A stretch of DNA of 39,937 bases, from positions 1 through 39,937 of the forward strand of contig CAZHST010000027.1 of NCBI GenBank assembly GCA_964535215.1, in the 5' to 3' direction. The position numbers and the translations under genes were made by a program. The DNA comes from JACQHM01 sp964535215. GTDB taxonomy: Bacteria > Methylomirabilota > Methylomirabilia > Methylomirabilales > JACQHM01. Below, piece by piece: positions 7,501-16,183 of the stretch. The number at the start of each line of letters is the position of its first letter. Position 1 is the stretch's first letter. The notes under the pieces are model-generated. The model did not search any database, had not been told where the DNA came from, and saw only the letters and a program-made list of their open reading frames with translations.

Positions 7501-8001
7501 TTAAAGAGACGATGGCTTGATCCTGGTTGCCCGTTCCTTCAAAAGTCGCTCCGCCAAAGGTGAAACCAGCCCCGACACATCCCCGCCCAGGAGGGCGATC
7601 TCCCTGACCAGACGGGAACTTAAGTACGTGTACGCCTCGGCAGGCATGAGAAAGACCGTTTCAATCTCCTCGTACAAGCGTCGGTTCATGAGGGCCATCT
7701 GGAACTCGTAGTCAAAGTCGGAGACCGCTCGAATCCCTCGAATGACCACATGGATCCCTTTCTGACGCACATAGTCAACCAAGAGACCGTCGAAGGAATC
7801 CACCTCGACCCCATGGAGGCCCATGGTTGTCTCACGGATAATCGCTTTCCGCTCTTCCAGGTTGAACACGGGAGACTTCTGGGGATTTTCCAAGACGGCA
7901 ACGGTCACCTCCGGGAAGAGCCGGAGGGCCCGTAGTACAATGTCCCGGTGGCCGTACGTAAAAGGATCGAAGGTGCCCGGATAGACCGCCTTTTGGTTCA
8001 T
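7501..8001 (-). CDS. coaD: Phosphopantetheine adenylyltransferase
   Basis: Catalyses the penultimate step of coenzyme A synthesis: 4'-phosphopantetheine plus ATP gives dephospho-CoA. It is 166 aa, the usual length. The nucleotidyltransferase motif is GTFDPFTYGHRDIV (Thr10...His18; most homologues have N or L where this has Y). RGIRAVSDFDYEFQMALMNR and the C-terminal YLSSRLVREIALLGGDVSGLV are both diagnostic. The ATG overlaps the rsmD stop (ATGA), so the two are translationally coupled. Confidence 0.95.
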   Translation of the reverse strand: MNQKAVYPGTFDPFTYGHRDIVLRALRLFPEVTVAVLENPQKSPVFNLEERKAIIRETTMGLHGVEVDSFDGLLVDYVRQKGIHVVIRGIRAVSDFDYEFQMALMNRRLYEEIETVFLMPAEAYTYLSSRLVREIALLGGDVSGLVSPLAERLLKERATRIKPSSL

Positions 8002-8555
8002 GACCCCTCCAGGTTGGTGTAGAAGACGAGTTTTGTCTGGCCGTGACGGACCTCCCTCACCAACCTGAGGAGGCCGAAGGCAGGAGGGAGGGCCCGCTTG
8101 TGAAAAACCTCAGCGATGACCAGACTTTTGGGTCTTAAGACCAACCCTTGGCCAAGGCGTGACAAGGCCTCCTCTCCCAAGAGGCCGTGATAGGGCGGGT
8201 CGAGGAAGATGACGTCGTACCCTCGCTGGGAACGCCGATCCGCCAGAAACCTCAAGACATCTGTTGGGATGATCTCAGCTTGGGTCTTGAAACCTGACCG
8301 CTTCAGATTCGCCCGGAGGGCTTGCACGCACTGGGGATTCTTCTCCACAAAGGTGACAAACTCCGCACCCCGGCTTAAGGCCTCGATCCCGACGGCCCCA
8401 CTCCCGGCAAAGAGATCAAGGAACCAAGCGCCTTGGACCCTTTCGCCTAGGATGTTGAAAAGGGCCTCCCGGAGGTAGTCGGAGGTCGGCCGAACGACCG
8501 GTCCTTTGGGAACCTTCAGAAGTCGTCCCTTTGCCTGTCCCGCGATGACCCTCAC
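7998..8555 (-). CDS. rsmD: 16S rRNA (guanine(966)-N2)-methyltransferase
   Basis: SAM-dependent methylation of G966 in 16S rRNA during 30S assembly. It is 185 aa, the usual size. The N-terminal RVIAGQAKGRLL and RPTSDYLREALFNIL are the RsmD hallmark. FLDLFAGSGAVGIEALSRGA is SAM motif I, and IFLDPPYH is the catalytic DPPY motif of N2-guanine methyltransferases. The start is GTG at 8555, with GAGGG five to six bases upstream. It is followed by an overlapping coaD, a very common bacterial pair, and preceded by recG. Confidence 0.94.
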   Translation of the reverse strand: MRVIAGQAKGRLLKVPKGPVVRPTSDYLREALFNILGERVQGAWFLDLFAGSGAVGIEALSRGAEFVTFVEKNPQCVQALRANLKRSGFKTQAEIIPTDVLRFLADRRSQRGYDVIFLDPPYHGLLGEEALSRLGQGLVLRPKSLVIAEVFHKRALPPAFGLLRLVREVRHGQTKLVFYTNLEGS

Positions 8556-8577
8556 GTCGCCCTCTTAGGGGAATCTT

Positions 8578-10647
8578 CTACCCGACGATCCCTAACCCGA
8601 TGCCATCCGTCCACCGCTCGAGGAGAACTTCCTTTAGAAAGGCGTGCTCGGGAGCCTCGAGACGAGGGTCGGCTTCGACCAGGTGGAAGGCCTCGGTCCT
8701 GGCCTGCTCCAGGATCCGGACATCCTTCAGGAGGCTTGCCACCTTTAAATCGGGCAGGCCCGACTGACGGGTCCCGAAGAAATCACCGGGGCCTCTGATC
8801 TCCAGATCCTTCTCGGAGATGGCGAAGCCATCGGAGAGCCTGACCATCGCTTGGATCCGCGCCTCGGCCTCTTCGGAGAGCCGCGCGCTGGTCATCAGGA
8901 AACAATAGGCCTGGTCCCCAGCTCGTCCGACCCTCCCACGGAGTTGGTGGAGCTGGGAGAGGCCAAGGCGGTCAGCCTGCTCGATCAGGATAACGGTAGC
9001 CGTTGGAACGTCCACCCCGACCTCGACGACCGTGGTCGCAACCAGAAGGTGGATCCTCCCCTCCCGGAAGTCCCGCATGATGGCTTCCTTCTCCTCGAAC
9101 TTCATCCGGCCATGGAGGAGCCCGACCCGGAAATCCTTAAAAGGCCCCTCCTGAAGATCCTTGGCCGTCTGGATCGCGGCTTTCAGATCCTCCTTCTCCG
9201 ACTCCTCAATCAACGGACAGATGATGTAAGCCTGGCGACCCTTTTTGAGTTCTCCGATCATAAACTGGTAGAGCCTCAGCCGATCCGCCTCGGTCAAACG
9301 GTAGGTCTTGACAGGCTGCCGCCCAGGCGGCATCTCGTCCAGGACGGAGATGTCGAGGTCCCCGTACACGGTCAAGGCAAGGGTCCGAGGGATAGGGGTA
9401 GCCGTCATCACCAGGACATCGGGATGGTAGCCTTTGGCCCGGAGCTGGGCCCGCTGGAGGACACCGAACCGGTGCTGTTCGTCAATGATCACGAAGCCTA
9501 ACCGGGCAAACTGGACCTCCCCCTGGATCAGGGCGTGGGTCCCGACAACGATGGCAGGGCTTCCCCGACGAAGCTCCTCAAGGATTCGCTGTCGTTCCCT
9601 CCCCCTAATGCTACTTGTCAACAAGAACACTTGAACCCCCAGGGGGGTCAAGAGCCGCCAAGCCCGAAAGAAATGCTGTTCGGCAAGGATTTCCGTCGGG
9701 GCCATGATGGCCGCCTGGTACCCGTTTTCAACGGCGATCAACATGGCGAGGAAAGCAACAATCGTCTTCCCGCTTCCCACATCCCCTTGAAGGAGGCGGT
9801 TCATCGGACGGGGTCGTGCCATATCCTCCTTGATCTGCCGAAGGACCTTTTCCTGGGCAACCGTCAAGGGATAACCGAATCGGGCCAGGGCCTGATCGGC
9901 CAGGAAGGACTCCACCTTGAAGGCGATTCCGGTTTCTTCCGCGGCCTCCAGGCGTCGGAGGGCGATCCCTAGGGACAGCAGAAAAAAATCGTCGAAGGCC
10001 AAACGACGTCTGCCCCTTTCGGCGTCGTCTAACCCCTCGGGGGCATGGATCGCTTCCAGGGCGGCCGCAAGGGAGAGGAGCCGTTGGCGTTCCCTGATCG
10101 GATCGGGGAGGAAATCCTGGACCTGAGGGATGAAGGTCTCCACGAGGGTTTTCATGATGGCTCGGACCAAGCGAGGGCTTAAACCCTGGGTTAACGGGTA
10201 GATAGGGACGATTCGGCCGGTATGGATCTGCTCATCGCCGGGTTCCAACAGTTCATAGTCAGGATTGACCATCTCCAGGCCAAAGCCAAGGAGAATCTTC
10301 CCATAGAGGATAACCGGTTGACCTATTTTAAACTTATTCTTGAGATATGGTTGATTAAACCACTTTGCTACAAGTTTTCCTGATGAGTCGCCTATCACCG
10401 CTTCAAAGAGGGGCCCCTTCCTTGTATTCTTCAGGCCGGCGGCCAGAACCTCGCCTTTCACCGTCTCTTGTTCCCCAACCTCCACTTGAGCAATGGGTTT
10501 CAGATGTCGGCGGTCCTCATAGCGATTCGGCAGAAGGTACAGGGCGTCCTCGACGGTCTGGACACCGAGCCTGGCAAGCAGGGCGGCCCGTCGGGGCCCG
10601 ACCCCCTTGACATATTGGACAGGAAGCTTAAGGTCGCGGGCAGCCAT
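8578..10647 (-). CDS. recG: ATP-dependent DNA helicase RecG
   Basis: A superfamily-2 helicase that reverses stalled replication forks and processes Holliday junctions. It is 689 aa from the ATG at 10647. The N-terminal helix-hairpin-helix (VKGVGPRRAALLARLGV) and wedge/OB domain come first. Walker A is LLQGDVGSGKTIVAFLAM and motif II is DEQHRFG (DEQH rather than DEAH, as usual for RecG). Motif III is VMTATPIPRTLALT, and the C-terminal lobe has VATTVVEVGVDVP and QLRGRVGR. An in-frame GTG at 10704 exists, but it falls on the rpmB promoter region. The ATG at 10647 has AAGGG nearby. Confidence 0.96.
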   Translation of the reverse strand: MAARDLKLPVQYVKGVGPRRAALLARLGVQTVEDALYLLPNRYEDRRHLKPIAQVEVGEQETVKGEVLAAGLKNTRKGPLFEAVIGDSSGKLVAKWFNQPYLKNKFKIGQPVILYGKILLGFGLEMVNPDYELLEPGDEQIHTGRIVPIYPLTQGLSPRLVRAIMKTLVETFIPQVQDFLPDPIRERQRLLSLAAALEAIHAPEGLDDAERGRRRLAFDDFFLLSLGIALRRLEAAEETGIAFKVESFLADQALARFGYPLTVAQEKVLRQIKEDMARPRPMNRLLQGDVGSGKTIVAFLAMLIAVENGYQAAIMAPTEILAEQHFFRAWRLLTPLGVQVFLLTSSIRGRERQRILEELRRGSPAIVVGTHALIQGEVQFARLGFVIIDEQHRFGVLQRAQLRAKGYHPDVLVMTATPIPRTLALTVYGDLDISVLDEMPPGRQPVKTYRLTEADRLRLYQFMIGELKKGRQAYIICPLIEESEKEDLKAAIQTAKDLQEGPFKDFRVGLLHGRMKFEEKEAIMRDFREGRIHLLVATTVVEVGVDVPTATVILIEQADRLGLSQLHQLRGRVGRAGDQAYCFLMTSARLSEEAEARIQAMVRLSDGFAISEKDLEIRGPGDFFGTRQSGLPDLKVASLLKDVRILEQARTEAFHLVEADPRLEAPEHAFLKEVLLERWTDGIGLGIVG

Positions 10648-10672
10648 TGACCCTTGCTTTAGCGAAAACCCG

Positions 10673-10701
10673 TTGCATTCACGGGATCGATCCGCTACAA
10701 T
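10673..10701 (+). promoter_or_regulatory. Sigma-70 promoter of rpmB
   Basis: TTGCAT (10673-10678), 17-base spacer, TACAAT (10696-10701). The -10 matches five of six consensus bases and the spacing is ideal. It sits about 70 bases upstream of the rpmB ATG, in the divergent gap with recG. Confidence 0.6.
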
Positions 10702-10774
10702 CACTTGCTAAAAGACACCCGGTTGAGGACGGGATGGGCAAAGGCGAGGATCGAGGAACAAAGGGAGGAAGAGG

Positions 10775-10975
10775 ATGTCTGCGCTTAGGAACCGGTGCGA
10801 GGTCTGCGGTAAAAAGCCAATGGTTGGCAATCGGATCAGCCATGCTCATAATGTGTCTAAACGGCGGTTCTTTCCGAATATCCATCGGGTGAGGGCCTTG
10901 GTGAAGGGCGCCCCCCGGTATCTCCACGTCTGTACCCGCTGCCTACGGTCAGGGAAGGTCGAGAAGGCTCTCTAG
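10775..10975 (+). CDS. rpmB: 50S ribosomal protein L28
   Basis: A large-subunit ribosomal protein of 66 aa, the only confidently assigned plus-strand protein gene here. It has CEVCGKKPMVGNRISHAHN near the N-terminus and CTRCLRSGKVEKAL at the C-terminus. The two CxxC pairs make this the zinc-binding (C+) form of L28; paralogues made under zinc limitation lack them. The ATG has GGGAGGAAGAGG upstream and a good promoter at 10673-10701. It converges on the Rel gene with only six bases between the stop codons. Confidence 0.97.
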   Translation: MSALRNRCEVCGKKPMVGNRISHAHNVSKRRFFPNIHRVRALVKGAPRYLHVCTRCLRSGKVEKAL

Positions 10976-10981
10976 CCCCCC

Positions 10982-13138
10982 TCAGCCGCTCCTCACCCTT
11001 TCGACTTTCAAGACCCCATCAATCCGCTGGATGGCGTGCATCGCCCCTTGGAGCTGCTTCAAGTCGGAGACCTCGAGGATGAAGGTGTTGACGCCCTTTC
11101 GATCCTCGGTCACCTTGATCTCAGCCTGGGCGATGTTGATGTTCGAGGCTGAAATCGCCGAACTGATCTCAGCCAAAAGCCCCGGCCGGTCCCTGCCGAT
11201 GGTCACCCGGATCCTGACCTGGTGAGGGACCGGCCGGTCCGAGTCCCACTCCACGGCGATCTTCCGATCAGGATCAATCAGGAGCTGATCGGCGTTCGGG
11301 CAATCCCTGGTGTGAATGGAGACCCCTCTCCCTCTGGTGATAAAGCCGACAATCTCATCCCCAGGCAAAGGGTTACAACACTTGGCGAACCTGACCAGGA
11401 CATCGTTCACACCCCGGATCTTGACCCCCTCCTCGGAGATCCTGGGCTTCGTCTTCTTCTCCCCTTTGACCTCCAGCTCCTCCCGCTCAAGAAGCTTCAG
11501 CTCCTCAGGAGGCAGAAGCCTCAACACGGCCTGATGGGGAGACAACCGTCCGTACCCCACCGCGGCGAAGAACTCCTCGGGTCCGGCGAACCCTACCCGC
11601 TGAAGAACGGAGGTCAGGTTCTCCTGGTTGAAAAGGGCCGATAAGTTCTTCCCCAGCCGACGGGCCTCTCGCTCCAGGAGATCCTTCCCCAGGCTAACGC
11701 TCCTGGCCCGCTCCTCAGCCTTGAGCCATTGCCTGATCTTACTCCTGGCCCGGGAGGTCCTGACGATCTTCAGCCAATCCCGGCTGGGGTGCTGTCGGGG
11801 GTCGGTGAGGATCTCGACGATGTCCCCGTTCTGAAGCTCATAGCGCAGAGGGACCAACCGGCCGTTCACCTTGGAGCCGATACAGTGGAGGCCGATGTCG
11901 GTATGGATGGCGAAAGCGAAATCAATAGGGGTAGACCCTTTGGGGAGGGCCTTCACATCGCCCTTCGGGGTGAACACGTAGACCTCGTCGGGGAAGAGAT
12001 CCACCTTGACCGTTTCCCAGAATTCCCTGGAATCCTTGAGATCCCGCTGCCATTCCATCAATTGCCGGAGCCAGGCGAAGCCTTTCTCCCCCTGGTCAAG
12101 GATCGTCTTTCCCTCTTTATAGAGCCAGTGGGCGGCGATCCCCTCCTCAGCAACCTTATGCATCTCCCAGGTCCGGATCTGGATCTCGACGGGCTCTCCC
12201 CTGGGGCCGACGACGGTGGTGTGAAGGGACTGGTAGAAGTTTGTCTTGGGCACAGCGATGAAGTCCTTGAAACGGCCGGGGATGGGTTTCCAGAGGCTGT
12301 GGATGACGCCTAAGCTGCCATAACAGTCCTTGACTGATTCGGTGATGACCCGGACGGCGGTCAGGTCGTAGATCTCGTCGAAATCCTTCCCCTGGTCTCG
12401 CATCTTCTTGTAGATGGAATAGAAATGCTTAGGCCGCCCCGTGATCTCAGCCGGGATGCCGACCTCATGCAACTTCCTCATGAGGATCTCGATGACCTCG
12501 TTAATCTCCCCCTCCCGCTCCTTTCGTTTCTTGGCCACCTTCGCCGCGAGATCGCGGTAGGCCTCCGGGTCCAGATGACGGAGGGCGAGATCCTCCAACT
12601 CAGCTTTCAGCCAGTAGATCCCCAGGCGGTGGGCTAAAGGGGCATAAATGTCCAGGGTCTCTTGGGCAATCCGTTTCCGTTTCTCCTGGGGAAGGGGTTC
12701 CAGGGTCCGCATGTTGTGGAGGCGATCGGCAAGCTTGATCAAGAGCACACGGATATCCCTGGACATGGCGAGGAGCATTTTTCTGAAGTTCTCGGCCTGC
12801 CGCTCTTCCCGGCTGGCGAAGGGGAGCTTTCCCAGCTTGGTCACCCCATCCACCAACTGGGCGATATCCTGGCCAAACTCCCGCTGGATCTCCTGGAGGG
12901 TTGTCCTGGTATCCTCGACCACATCGTGCAAAAGGCCGGCGGCGATGGTGGAAGCGTCCATCTTGAGATCGACCAGGATGTTGGCCACGGCCGAGGGGTG
13001 AGAAAGGTAAGGGTCACCCGAAAGCCGTTCCTGACCCTGATGGAGACGCTCGGCAAAGGCGAAGGCCTTCCGGATGACCTCCACATCCCCTGTGGGGTGA
13101 TAGTTTCGGAACCTTTCGAGAATCTGCTCGATCTGCAC
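10982..13138 (-). CDS. rel: Bifunctional (p)ppGpp synthetase/hydrolase (Rel/SpoT)
   Basis: Makes and degrades the stringent-response alarmone (p)ppGpp. It is 718 aa with the complete long-RSH layout. The HD hydrolase domain has HD at residues 71-72 in LLHDVVEDT and ADRLHNMRT near 137-144. In the synthetase domain, GRPKHFYSIYKKM is followed by YDLTAVRVI. A TGS domain (about 385-450, VYVFTPKGDVKALPKGSTPIDFAF), a helical/zinc-finger part (FAKCCNPLPGDEIVGFI) and a C-terminal ACT domain complete it. The synthetase carries RFKD at 289-292, the RxKD signature of bifunctional enzymes rather than the ExDD of RelA. An intact HD motif agrees. GTG start at 13138 with AGGAG six bases upstream. The 126 bases before it hold no clear signal. 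Confidence 0.96.
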   Translation of the reverse strand: MQIEQILERFRNYHPTGDVEVIRKAFAFAERLHQGQERLSGDPYLSHPSAVANILVDLKMDASTIAAGLLHDVVEDTRTTLQEIQREFGQDIAQLVDGVTKLGKLPFASREERQAENFRKMLLAMSRDIRVLLIKLADRLHNMRTLEPLPQEKRKRIAQETLDIYAPLAHRLGIYWLKAELEDLALRHLDPEAYRDLAAKVAKKRKEREGEINEVIEILMRKLHEVGIPAEITGRPKHFYSIYKKMRDQGKDFDEIYDLTAVRVITESVKDCYGSLGVIHSLWKPIPGRFKDFIAVPKTNFYQSLHTTVVGPRGEPVEIQIRTWEMHKVAEEGIAAHWLYKEGKTILDQGEKGFAWLRQLMEWQRDLKDSREFWETVKVDLFPDEVYVFTPKGDVKALPKGSTPIDFAFAIHTDIGLHCIGSKVNGRLVPLRYELQNGDIVEILTDPRQHPSRDWLKIVRTSRARSKIRQWLKAEERARSVSLGKDLLEREARRLGKNLSALFNQENLTSVLQRVGFAGPEEFFAAVGYGRLSPHQAVLRLLPPEELKLLEREELEVKGEKKTKPRISEEGVKIRGVNDVLVRFAKCCNPLPGDEIVGFITRGRGVSIHTRDCPNADQLLIDPDRKIAVEWDSDRPVPHQVRIRVTIGRDRPGLLAEISSAISASNINIAQAEIKVTEDRKGVNTFILEVSDLKQLQGAMHAIQRIDGVLKVERVRSG

Positions 13139-13264
13139 GCCTCTCCTCGGCTTGAATCAATGCAGCCTTAGCTTAGCATACCCCTTGAGAGCCTGACAAC
13201 CCCTTTCCCAGACTCCCCGGTTAGGGATGGGGTCCTCACAGCGGAGAGGCGGGCCATCGGCGGG

Positions 13265-13990
13265 TTAGGGTGATTGCCCTCCTCCCACCTCCTCGCCCAG
13301 GTAGAGTTTTCTCACCGTCTCGTCCTGCTGGAGGTGCTGGGCAGTGCCTTGGATGGCGATCCTCCCCGTCTCCAGGACATAGCCCCTGTGGGCAATGGAG
13401 AGGGCCAGGGCCGCGTTCTGCTCGACCAACAGGATCGTCGTCCCCTGCCGGTTGATATCCTGGATCGTCTCGAAGATCTGCTCCACCAGCATGGGGGCAA
13501 GCCCCATGGAGGGTTCGTCCAGGAGGAGGAGCCTGGGCCTTGCCATGAGGGCCCGGCCAATGGCCAGCATCTGCTGCTCCCCGCCCGAGAGGGTGCCGGT
13601 GATCTGCCTCCTCCGCTCCTTCAAGCGGGGGAAGAGGTGGAAGACCCTCTCCAGGTCCTCGTCAATTCCACCGTCCCTCCTGGCGTAGGCCCCGATTTCC
13701 AGGTTCTCCAAGACGGTCAGGCGCTGAAAGACCTTCCGCCCTTCAGGGACGGTGGCGATCCCCAGACGGACAATCCTGTGCGGGGGGAGGCCATTTAAGA
13801 CCTGATCCTCCAGGCGGATGATACCCTCCCGGGGTTGGAGGACCCCAGAGATTGCCTTCAAAGTCGTCGTCTTTCCCGCCCCGTTGTTCCCCAGGAGGGC
13901 CACGATGGTCCCCCTCTCCACCGTAAAGGAGATCCCCTTTAAGGCATGGATTTGGCCATAGTAGACATGGAGGTCTTCGACCTCAAGCAT
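13265..13990 (-). CDS. livF: Branched-chain amino acid ABC transporter, ATPase LivF
   Basis: One of the two nucleotide-binding subunits of a HAAT-family importer (leucine/isoleucine/valine or related amino acids or urea), on the cytoplasmic face. It is 241 aa. Walker A is LGNNGAGKTTTLKAISG, the signature is LSGGEQQMLAIGRALM, and Walker B is LLLLDEPSMGLAP. YGQIHALKGISF and a missing helical insertion mark it as LivF rather than LivG. I prefer ATG at 13990 (GGAAGG six bases upstream, overlapping the livG stop by eight bases) over an upstream GTG at 14011. Confidence 0.94.
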   Translation of the reverse strand: MLEVEDLHVYYGQIHALKGISFTVERGTIVALLGNNGAGKTTTLKAISGVLQPREGIIRLEDQVLNGLPPHRIVRLGIATVPEGRKVFQRLTVLENLEIGAYARRDGGIDEDLERVFHLFPRLKERRRQITGTLSGGEQQMLAIGRALMARPRLLLLDEPSMGLAPMLVEQIFETIQDINRQGTTILLVEQNAALALSIAHRGYVLETGRIAIQGTAQHLQQDETVRKLYLGEEVGGGQSP

Positions 13991-14849
13991 ACTTCCCTTC
14001 CTGCTGTCCACTTCCCACAGGCCGGGCGGTGCTGTCCAGGACCTGACGAGGGGGGGGTGGGGCCTCCTTTGGAAGAGGGGCGGCCCAGCGCCTCCGCCCC
14101 AGATAGGCCTCGATCACCCGGGGATCCTTCTGAACCTCGGCGGGCTTCCCTTCAGCGAGGACCTCCCCATGATCCAGGACCGTGACCCGTTCAGAGATCC
14201 CCATGACAACCCGCATGTTGTGCTCAATCAGGAGGATGGTCAGGCCGAACTCATCAATCAGCCGCTTTAACAGATCCATGAGGGCCTGGGCCTCCCCCAG
14301 GCTCATCCCTGCCGTTGGCTCGTCCAGCAGGAGGAGTTTGGGCTCCGAGGCCAGGGCCCTGGCAAGTTCGAGACGCCGCTGGTCCCCGTAGGGGAGGTTC
14401 TTGGCCAGCTCATCCTCCCGGCCAAGGAGGCCAACGACCTCCACGAGCTCGATGGCCCTCCGCCAGGCCCTTTGCTCCTCCCTCTTGAAGCGGGGGGAGC
14501 GGATGAGGGCTTCGAAGAAGCCCATCCCCAAACGGGAGTGCATCCCGACCAGGACATTCTCCAGCGCGGTCATGTTGGTAAAGAGCCTGATGTTCTGGAA
14601 GGTCCGGCAGATGCCCAAGGCGGTAATCCGATCAGGGCGCAATCCCACCAGAGACCGCCCTTCGAAGAGGATCATCCCCTCATCAGGGGGGTAGATGCCG
14701 GTGAAGAGATTAAAGAGGGTGGTCTTCCCCGCCCCGTTTGGTCCGATGACGGAGGCGATGATCCCTCTCTCCAGGGTGAGGTTCACCTGGTTGACGGCGA
14801 CCAAGCCCCCGAATCGTTTTGTGACCCCTCTTGCCTCGAAGAATGGCAT
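13983..14849 (-). CDS. livG: Branched-chain amino acid ABC transporter, ATPase LivG
   Basis: The second ATPase of the importer, 288 aa. Walker A is IGPNGAGKTTLFNLFTG, the signature is LPYGDQRRLELARALA (the LivG-type LPYGxQRRLE) and Walker B is LLLLDEPTAGMSLGE. GICRTFQNIRLFTNMTALENVLVGMH is the typical LivG Q-loop region. The C-terminal extension after VIEAYLG is about 40 residues longer than usual and proline-rich (PLPKEAPPPPRQ), with no known role. It starts two bases after livM and overlaps livF. Confidence 0.94.
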   Translation of the reverse strand: MPFFEARGVTKRFGGLVAVNQVNLTLERGIIASVIGPNGAGKTTLFNLFTGIYPPDEGMILFEGRSLVGLRPDRITALGICRTFQNIRLFTNMTALENVLVGMHSRLGMGFFEALIRSPRFKREEQRAWRRAIELVEVVGLLGREDELAKNLPYGDQRRLELARALASEPKLLLLDEPTAGMSLGEAQALMDLLKRLIDEFGLTILLIEHNMRVVMGISERVTVLDHGEVLAEGKPAEVQKDPRVIEAYLGRRRWAAPLPKEAPPPPRQVLDSTARPVGSGQQEGKYA

Positions 14850-14851
14850 GG

Positions 14852-16183
14852 CTACTTCTGGACCCCTGCCCTCCTCTGGCGCTGGGCGGGGAGGATGCCC
14901 TGGGGCCTGAGGATCATCATCAGGATGAGGATGATCCCGAAGACCATCCGCTCATACTTGGCCGGCTCAAGCTGCACCGGAAGCTGGCTGAACGAAAAGG
15001 GACCGATGAGAGGAAGGTTGAGGGTCGCCCCTGAGCTTCTCAAGCTGTTTAACCACAGGGACAGACTCTTCAAGACTTGGAGGTTCAGGACCGTAACCAC
15101 CGTTGCCCCCAAGATTGCCCCTGGGATGGACCCCATCCCCCCCAGGATGACCATGGCGAGCACCCCGATGGACTCCATAAAGGTGAAGCTCTCCGGGTTG
15201 ATGAAGTACTGCTTGGCGCTAAAGATCACACCCATGATGCCGGCGAAGGCGGCCCCGGAGGCGAAGGCGAGGAGTTTCATCCGGACGAGGGGAACCCCCA
15301 TGCACGCCGCCGCCGTTTCATCCTCCCGGATCGCCTCCCAGGCCCGTCCGATGTGCGAATACTGCAAGCGGTGATTGGTGAAGATGACGATGACCACGAT
15401 CAGGAGAACCAGGAAGTAGAAGTACAACGGGTACAGGACAGAAGGCTCCACCTCCAAACCAAGGGCCTCCAGAAGAGGTTGGAAGAAGAGGGGGGGACGT
15501 TGAATAGGGGTAATGCCCTTGGGGCCATTGGTGATATTGATGGGCTTATCCAGGTTATTGGCCAGGACCCGGATAACCTCGCCAAATCCCAGTGTGACAA
15601 TGGCCAGGTAATCACCCCGCAGCCTCAAGACGGGCAGTCCTAAGAGGATACCGGTCAGGGCCGCGACCACCAGCCCAACCACGAGGAAGACGAAGAACCA
15701 GCCGGGGGCCAGGGGAAAGTGGGCGAAGGAGAAGATCTCATTCGCCTGGTGGGAGCCAAAGATGGCCCACAGATACGCCCCTACGGCATAGAAGGCCACA
15801 TAGCCCAGGTCTAGGAGCCCGGCTAGGCCGACCACGATGTTCAACCCCAAAGCCAACGCCACGAAGATTCCGACCTGGGTGGCCACCTCCAAGTAGTAAC
15901 CGTTGATCATCCCAAGGTAGGGCATTAAGAGGCCAAGGACCACCGAAGCCAGGCCGATCTTTAAGGCAAACGGGAACCGGGCATAGTAGATAACCAGGAG
16001 GGAACTCTGGAAGAGGAGGAAGGCTAGGATGGATTGAGGGAAGGTGCTGACCAGGAAGACGCTTACGCCGATCAGGGCCACCGTTCCTCCTGCATGGAAT
16101 ATCAGGCGAAGGGAGACGGGGGGGGTCTGTCTCTCCAGGGGGTGACTGTTTTTCCCGGGCTCGTCCATCGTTCCTACCTTCAT
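14852..16183 (-). CDS. livM: Branched-chain amino acid ABC transporter, permease LivM
   Basis: An inner-membrane permease subunit of 443 aa with about ten hydrophobic helices. LNIVVGLAGLLDLGYVAFYAVGAY is the hallmark of the family's central region, and GDYLAIVTLGFGEVIRVLANN and GRAWEAIREDETAAACMGV (the ATPase-coupling EAA-like loop) follow. The N-terminus has an extra segment of about 100 residues with two or three helices before the core, as in the longer LivM type. The ATG overlaps the livH stop by four bases (ATGA). Confidence 0.93.
   Translation of the reverse strand: MKVGTMDEPGKNSHPLERQTPPVSLRLIFHAGGTVALIGVSVFLVSTFPQSILAFLLFQSSLLVIYYARFPFALKIGLASVVLGLLMPYLGMINGYYLEVATQVGIFVALALGLNIVVGLAGLLDLGYVAFYAVGAYLWAIFGSHQANEIFSFAHFPLAPGWFFVFLVVGLVVAALTGILLGLPVLRLRGDYLAIVTLGFGEVIRVLANNLDKPINITNGPKGITPIQRPPLFFQPLLEALGLEVEPSVLYPLYFYFLVLLIVVIVIFTNHRLQYSHIGRAWEAIREDETAAACMGVPLVRMKLLAFASGAAFAGIMGVIFSAKQYFINPESFTFMESIGVLAMVILGGMGSIPGAILGATVVTVLNLQVLKSLSLWLNSLRSSGATLNLPLIGPFSFSQLPVQLEPAKYERMVFGIILILMMILRPQGILPAQRQRRAGVQK

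Noticed and set aside
10648..10704. Longer RecG start at GTG 10704
   Set aside because: It overlaps the divergent rpmB promoter, adds 19 residues not typical of RecG, and has a weaker ribosome site than ATG 10647.
13139..13264. Promoter for the Rel gene (TTGTCA with TAAGCT 18 bases on)
   Set aside because: The -10 matches only three of six bases. Too weak to list, and nothing else was seen in the gap.
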